NCBI GenBank assembly: GCA_035566435.1
Contig: DATMRF010000107.1
Span: 1 to 28,878 of the forward strand
Source of the DNA: DATMRF01 sp035566435
GTDB lineage: Bacteria > Verrucomicrobiota > Verrucomicrobiia > Limisphaerales > UBA8199
DNA: 28,878 bases
Direction: 5' to 3'
In this document: piece by piece, positions 24,526-28,878 of the stretch
How the letters are laid out: each line of letters starts with the position of its first letter
How positions within the stretch are numbered: position 1 is the stretch's first letter
The notes under the pieces: model-generated
Told to the model about the DNA's origin: nothing
The model's database searches: none
Seen by the model: only the letters and a program-made list of their open reading frames with translations
Position numbers and translations under genes: made by a program

Positions 24526-24746
24526 AGTTGATTTGGTGCTGGCCGGTCTTGAACCGGCATTCGTAATGGTGAAGCGGGTTGGCCGTTGCCCGTCGTTGCG
24601 CTGGTGGGACGGGTTGGGGGTGCGTCCCCTGGGAATGCCACGCAAGCGGGATTAGCCCGCTGGCCACGACGTTCAAGTCGGCTTTTCGGAAAACTGGTCC
24701 GGTAATTTTGTTTGAGGAGCAGAGCTTTCATAACTTGGTGTTTTGG
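24526..24746. other. 221-bp spacer with a tRNA-T-arm-like hairpin
   Basis: On the minus strand, GCCGG-TTCAAGA-CCGGC (about 24542-24558) has the 5-7-5 layout of a tRNA T arm, followed by CAGCACCA. No matching 5' acceptor half, D arm or anticodon arm was found upstream. A hairpin GCGGG-CTAAT-CCCGC lies near 24646-24660. Most of the spacer looks like an inserted dispersed repeat between two otherwise tightly packed genes. Confidence 0.5.
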
Positions 24747-25643
24747 TCACTTCTCCCCCTGGCGTTCCGCTTTAATCAGGGGCAGACGTAGATTGGTGGG
24801 GTTTTGCTTTCCATTCACGATTTCGATCATTCGCCGGTTCACGAGCTGGTTTAATCGCTCTTTTGGAGAACGCGGCGTGAACGTGCGGGATGAGCGCTTT
24901 AGGTAGAACCGAAATGCCATCATCTGCGTGTCTCTGTTGCCCAGATAAAAAATCGGCGACTCGGACTCGGAATCAAAGCTTTCCTGCGCAGCAAGCCGGG
25001 CAGCCAGATTCATAACGTACAATTTCAGGCGAGCCTGCTCCTTCGGGTGTTTGAGATAGCTCTCAATCACCTGGTCCGCACCATAGCCGAAGCGCACCAG
25101 GTCGCGTCGTATGGTCTTCAGAGACTCATTTACCTCGTGCTGGTCAATGTGGTCGAGATTGAAGGATAGGAATAACAAGAACTCTTTTGTTCCGCTTGCC
25201 GCCTGGCGTTGAAACACCTTTTTGATGGCTTCCAAACGGCATAACTGCCCCCCTTGGTTTTGATAGAAAAGTCCGCCGGAGTAGTCCAACGAAATTATGT
25301 CATATGGCCAGGACGGTTTGTTCCCGTAAGAGTCCACGTCAGAGATCAGGACGCTGTCGATATCCCCCCGAAGCAGAGTTAGCTTTCGGGAAAATCCGAG
25401 CCGGAAGGCGTTCGTGAGCAGCTCGTTTTGTATTTCCCATTCTTTGCCCGTTTCGCCACGCTCCACGGCAGTGATCCGCTGCAGCAGTGGCGACCACTGG
25501 GCCACATCCTCCAACGAAGAGGAGGGCAAGCCGAAATAGCTGAGGCTGCCAAGCCGGTTCGCGAACCGCTGACGAATGACCTCGCACTGAAGGTCGCGTA
25601 CCACCTGCTTGTTGGATGTGAATTTCTGCGGCCGTTTCAACAC
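24747..25643 (-). CDS. Unrecognised 298-residue protein, Rossmann/methyltransferase-like features
   Basis: Begins with GTG at 25643, overlapping the stop of the upstream ATPase by 7 bp, so coupled translation is likely. Seen: YFGLP (36-40), ITAVERG with Glu61, LLRGDID (91-97 region) and YDIISLDYSGGL (114-125). The spacing of these acidic and glycine-rich turns is like a class I methyltransferase fold. EFLLFLSFNLDH and AYLKH-type ESYLKHPKEQARLKLYV follow, then MAFRFYLKR and RTFTPRSPKERLNQLVN. These phrases look conserved, but I cannot name the family. Charged and cytoplasmic, without membrane segments. Probably a partner of the GHKL ATPase. Confidence 0.75.
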   Translation of the reverse strand: MLKRPQKFTSNKQVVRDLQCEVIRQRFANRLGSLSYFGLPSSSLEDVAQWSPLLQRITAVERGETGKEWEIQNELLTNAFRLGFSRKLTLLRGDIDSVLISDVDSYGNKPSWPYDIISLDYSGGLFYQNQGGQLCRLEAIKKVFQRQAASGTKEFLLFLSFNLDHIDQHEVNESLKTIRRDLVRFGYGADQVIESYLKHPKEQARLKLYVMNLAARLAAQESFDSESESPIFYLGNRDTQMMAFRFYLKRSSRTFTPRSPKERLNQLVNRRMIEIVNGKQNPTNLRLPLIKAERQGEK

Positions 25644-27100
25644 GGCACACCCTTTCGCAAGGCTTCATGGATTGTCCGAATCAACGCCTCAAATCTCCCT
25701 GGCTCATCTCTGAACTCTTCGCGGATCACCGAGATTATGGCTTCGTAAATAGCTCTTGTTCTCGGCTCCATCGCCAGCTCCTTGGCGATGTCCACAACAA
25801 CATAATGGCCACCGCGGTGAGCACTAAGCGCTCGCTTCAGACGCTCAGCGCGCTGCAGTACTTGTTTCGCCCTGCGTATGACTTTCTTGTCCTTGCGCTC
25901 GGACCGGCTGGATTGCTTGAGCCGTTTCGCGACGTCCTCAAGAACCTTTTGAACTTGAAAGGCTTTGTCCTCCTTTAGCTCTGCCGGAAGAGCGCCTGCT
26001 TGGAGTGTGGCCTCGGTCTCGGCCACGAGTTTGGCCCCGCCGGCGACCACTTCTCCAAACCGCTGCTGCTGGCTCTGTAAGCCGGCTTCAAAGCTAAGGG
26101 CAATTGCGATGGTTCGGCAACGTTCAAATAGGCGGCCCCTGGCTGACGTGTCCTCGAAATTATCTCGGTCGGAGGTCGGGGTGGCTCCTAGATCGAGTAC
26201 GTGTATCTCGCCGAAAAAATAGAAGGCGCGTTCGGGTGTGGTTAGCCACAGCGTCTTGCGTGTCAGATTGCCGTCGCCCACCGCGAAGTTCGAAGCACGG
26301 TAAACCAGACCGCTGTCGCGGTGACGGTGCCCTTTGGTCCCGTCGTCGCCGGGTTCGCGAAATTGGCCCTTACCTGCGTTCTGACAATACCATGCGAATG
26401 CAATCGGTTCAGTCGAGGCGTCGGCGGCGAAGATGAGTTCATATCCAGGGCGGAGGCAGTTTTCCAAGAATGGTTTGTAAATAGGCTTCCCGTTTAGCAG
26501 GATCCTTACCTCCAAAAAACCCGGAACCACCTGGCGCAGCCGGTCACGAATCTCATTGGCGTGAGTGAATGCCGGGTCGAACGGTAGCGGGGCCACCCGG
26601 ACCAAGTACGGCCTAACCACGCTCTCATCTAAAAGTTCCAAGGCGTCCTTATGGATGCCATGCAATTCGACGAAGGTGTAGTGGCGTTCTGCATCCTCAG
26701 CACGCTCGTTAAACTGGCTGTGCTCCCGCAGCAGGTCTTCAAGCGGTGTATTCTTCTCCTGCTGCAATCGGCGAAACATCTCGGCTGCGTTGATCACAAC
26801 CTGGTAACTTTTGGATTGCCCTCGCCTTGAGGAGCGTACAATAAGCTTGTCGCACACTCCTACAGCGGAATACTTGCCAATGCCTCTGAAGCCGGCGTGA
26901 GTTCCCCTTTCCTTTCCAGAAAAGCCCAGGTACCGGTAACGGCGCATGGTCTCATCAGACATCCCAAGCCCTTTGTCGGCTATGATGACCGACGGTCCTG
27001 AAACCGTGATCTCGACTGGTTCAAGGTGAGCCGTCGGTTCCTGCCGGCGCAGGTCGCCGAGTGCGTCGTAGGCGTTCTGAACGAACTCGCGTAGGATGGC
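25637..27100 (-). pseudogene. GHKL (HSP90-like) ATPase, 5'-truncated
   Basis: The open frame runs from just after a TAA at 27101-27103. It encodes AILREFVQNAYDA, an N-box with Glu5 and Asn9, then ADKGLGM (Asp42, Gly44, Gly46; G1 box) and GFRGIGKYSAVGV (from about 70; G2 box), so the Bergerat ATP-binding fold is present. The rest (to about 487) includes a middle domain and a helical, Lys/Arg-rich coiled-coil-like part (LEDVAKRLKQSSRSERKD). No ATG, GTG or TTG precedes the N-box; the first ATG (26962) lies after G1, so any protein from it would lack ATP-binding residues. The missing start and the fused radical-SAM piece imply a deletion. If expressed by fusion or a rare start it might retain partial activity. 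Confidence 0.8.
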
Positions 27101-27452
27101 TTAGCAGGCCTTTGATAAAGCGGACTCCTGCCCAGCGCTTTTCCTGGACGAAGGAGTCGTGCATGAGTGACGCAGCTATGCCGCCCACGAAAACATTGTT
27201 GGACTGCCCGCCGGCGGCGAGGATGGCAAAGTCGATTGCTTCGGAAATTTTCTTCCACTCAAAGGAGAAAAGAGTCGTGACGTAGATTCTGTCCCAGCAG
27301 GTGTCGAGAACGGTTTTGTCAAGTCCCTTTATGAACTTGACGCGGTCGCGCTTGCCTTGGGGCCCATGGTACTGGGCGATTTTCATCAGCCCAAGCGGTG
27401 GATACTTGTTTTTGTAGGCGGGCTCGATGAGTAGGATATTTTTGTTGGGCAT
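27101..27452 (-). pseudogene. B12-binding/radical SAM protein, N-terminal fragment
   Basis: From the ATG at 27452, about 117 residues match the N-terminal cobalamin-binding-type domain of radical SAM enzymes: NILLIEPAYKNKYPPLGLMK, VYVTTLFSFEW-like IYVTTLFSFEWKKISEAIDF, NNVFVGGIAASLM and GVRFIKGLL. The family then normally continues to a CxxxCxxC radical SAM domain, which is absent: the sequence changes abruptly at about 27101-27107 into the GHKL ATPase gene in another frame. The frame stays open to about 27021 but encodes unlike residues. This suggests one deletion removed the remainder of this gene and the start of the ATPase. Confidence 0.75.
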
Positions 27453-28239
27453 GGCGGAACGGGGAATTCAGGGCAACGGCGGTACCGTGGCGCAACGGAC
27501 GGTAGGTAACCGTCGGCGGCCCAATAGCCTGCGGCGCTGGGGCGGGTTTCTCATAATTGCCTCGAGTTATGCTGAGTATGGCAGGACATCGTCGGCAATT
27601 CTGCCGGTTTCGTCAATCGTACTTTGGTCCGGTTGCTTTGTGGTCTTTTTGGCTGCACGATTTTGGAGCGGAACGGGGTCGGTTCCGCACAGTTCGCATC
27701 TGTTTTCCAGCGGGGCTGACAGAAACGGGTCCTACGCGGTCACCAAAAGGCTGTCTGGGGATGTCAGAAGGCTGCAAGTTCACCGAAGGACCTAGAGCGA
27801 CGGGCGCTTCATCTCCGACTCGCCCGGCTGAAATGACCCGGTCAGTGGCTGCGGGGCGATAAAAGCCGGTCCGGGAATCCTTCGTCGGGAGGGCAACCAA
27901 TCGCCACGACCTCACCAAGGGCGGTTGAGGTCGGGACGCCGTTTTGGGTTTTGTCGAACGCGCGGGTCTGGGTGTTCGGCAGGTACCAGTGCCCGGCTCG
28001 ACGCGGCGTTGATGGCCGTCAAGCGATTGGTTCGTCTTGGGCGTATCGCACGTCTGCGGCTGGCGGCGTGGTGTGGTCCCGAGCCCCTCACCCCTCCCTC
28101 TCCCCGCTCGTCCCTCAGTGGTTTCGAATGCGGAAGGGCTGGGCGCAGCTGATTCTCGCAGCGAAGCTTCAGCTCCAGGGTTGGAACGTGACCACAGGGC
28201 ACACGGCCCCAGCCCACGCATCTCATACCCCCTCGCCTG
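27453..28239. other. Gene-free stretch, right side
   Basis: About 790 bp with several open frames on both strands, none with recognisable domains, and all rich in Arg/Pro as expected from high GC. No clear promoter or RNA was seen. It separates the cassette from the terminal repeats. Confidence 0.45.
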
Positions 28240-28685
28240 CGAAAAGAAAAACTCCATCACTCTCCCGCCCCGCCCCTGTCAACTGTCAACTTTCCAAAGT
28301 TGACAACTCCACCCTCTGTCAACTTTCGAAACCGCCAAAATCCTCGGTAAAACCGGGCTGCGACCCACTTCTTGTCAACTGTCAACTTTCGCATTCCCCC
28401 TCCCCTAGCGAGAAAAGAAAAACCCCATCACGCCCCCGCCTCACCCCTGTCAACTGTCAATTGTCAACTTTCGAAAGTTGACAACTGCACCCTCTGTCAA
28501 CTTTCGAAACTGCCAAAATCCTCGGTAAAACAGGGCTGCCACCCACTTTCTGTCGACTGTCAACTGTCAACTCTCGCAGTCCCCCTCGTCTCGCGAGAAA
28601 AGAAAAACCCCATCACGCCCCCGTCAACTGTCAACTTTCCAAAGTTGACAACCTCACGTTTTGTCAACTTTGGAAAGTTGACACA
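28240..28685. repeat. Right tandem array of the GTTGACA-rich repeat (about 2.5 units)
   Basis: Units of about 171-185 bp recur, marked by AGAAAAACYCCATCAC at about 28245, 28415 and 28600. Each carries TGTCAACTGTCAACTTTC runs and 20- to 24-bp palindromes (28285-28304, 28461-28484, about 28628-28650, 28662-28683). The first unit is the inverted partner of 17912-18070. Confidence 0.85.
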
Positions 28686-28699
28686 AGCGTTCTTCTCAA

Positions 28700-28825
28700 C
28701 TTGGGCCAACCGCGGCCAATCGCGACCAACCGCGGGCAACCGCGACTTAAATTCCCCCAGCGACCCTGTCGGCAGCCAGGCCGACCAATCCCGCGTAGTC
28801 CTGACCAATCCCGACCAATCCGGAG
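28700..28825. repeat. 10-bp phased CCAACCGCG and GACCAATCC series
   Basis: About four CCAACCGCG-like units at 10-bp steps (from about 28704) are followed by GACCAATCC units near 28783, 28803 and 28812. No gene is seen from here to the window end. Confidence 0.6.
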
Positions 28826-28878
28826 TTGGATAATCTTTTTCCCTGGCCCGAGAGCTCAAAGTTCAGCCTTCCACCGTA

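Noticed and set aside
24538..24660. Complete tRNA gene on the minus strand
   Set aside because: Only the T arm and a 3' acceptor-like tail fit; no matching 5' acceptor, D or anticodon arms.
27613..28260. 215-residue minus-strand ORF in the right spacer
   Set aside because: Arg/Pro/Ser-rich composition, no domain, and it runs into the terminal repeat array; typical of high-GC non-coding DNA.

Overview
The window looks like a chromosomal segment from a soil or freshwater Verrucomicrobiota bacterium, most likely of the Pedosphaera/Limisphaerales type. This is inferred from the protein families: a cytochrome/DUF1549/DUF1553 (PSD1) protein translationally coupled to a DUF1501 protein, a twin-arginine Gfo/Idh/MocA oxidoreductase, a FadL/OmpP1 porin, ORF6N and choice-of-anchor Q proteins. 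High GC and many short palindromic repeats fit the same group. No rRNA, complete tRNA, CRISPR array or autonomous transposase was seen.

Left part (1-17164): ordinary chromosome, mostly minus strand. In order: dprA; a plus-strand quinone-oxidoreductase-like gene; a membrane-anchored protein followed by galE; a CBM9-like protein downstream of a Gfo/Idh/MocA oxidoreductase; a PSD1-DUF1501 pair sharing ATGA; a metallophosphoesterase; a small exported protein; a nitroreductase; a GAF-domain remnant; a FadL-like porin; and a divergent SGNH-type protein. Short repeats have entered intergenic DNA and also coding regions. The clearest case is a 135-bp palindromic element that occupies exactly 45 codons near the N-terminus of the SGNH protein.

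Middle part (17165-21946): repeat-dominated, with few genes. It holds a helically phased TACC array, several 8- to 10-bp tandem arrays, a 167-bp tandem repeat carrying ATCCGTT doublets, a 17-bp repeat, a 164-bp direct repeat that recurs 2.86 kb away, an ORF6N gene coupled to a small basic ORF, a 3' fragment of a second ORF6N gene and a frameshifted choice-of-anchor Q fragment.

Right part (21947-28878): a possible defence-like accessory cassette. A four-helix membrane/HAD fusion converges on a minus-strand row made of a B12-binding (radical-SAM-type) N-terminal fragment, a GHKL ATPase that has lost its start, an unrecognised 298-residue protein, a ParB-like protein and a small PD-(D/E)XK-like nuclease. 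The ATPase and radical-SAM fragments meet at what looks like a deletion junction. The 10-kb accessory region is bounded by inverted copies of a GTTGACA-rich repeat that includes a 56-bp perfect match. The right end then carries about 2.5 tandem copies. The set resembles a decayed mobile or defence island; its function is inference.
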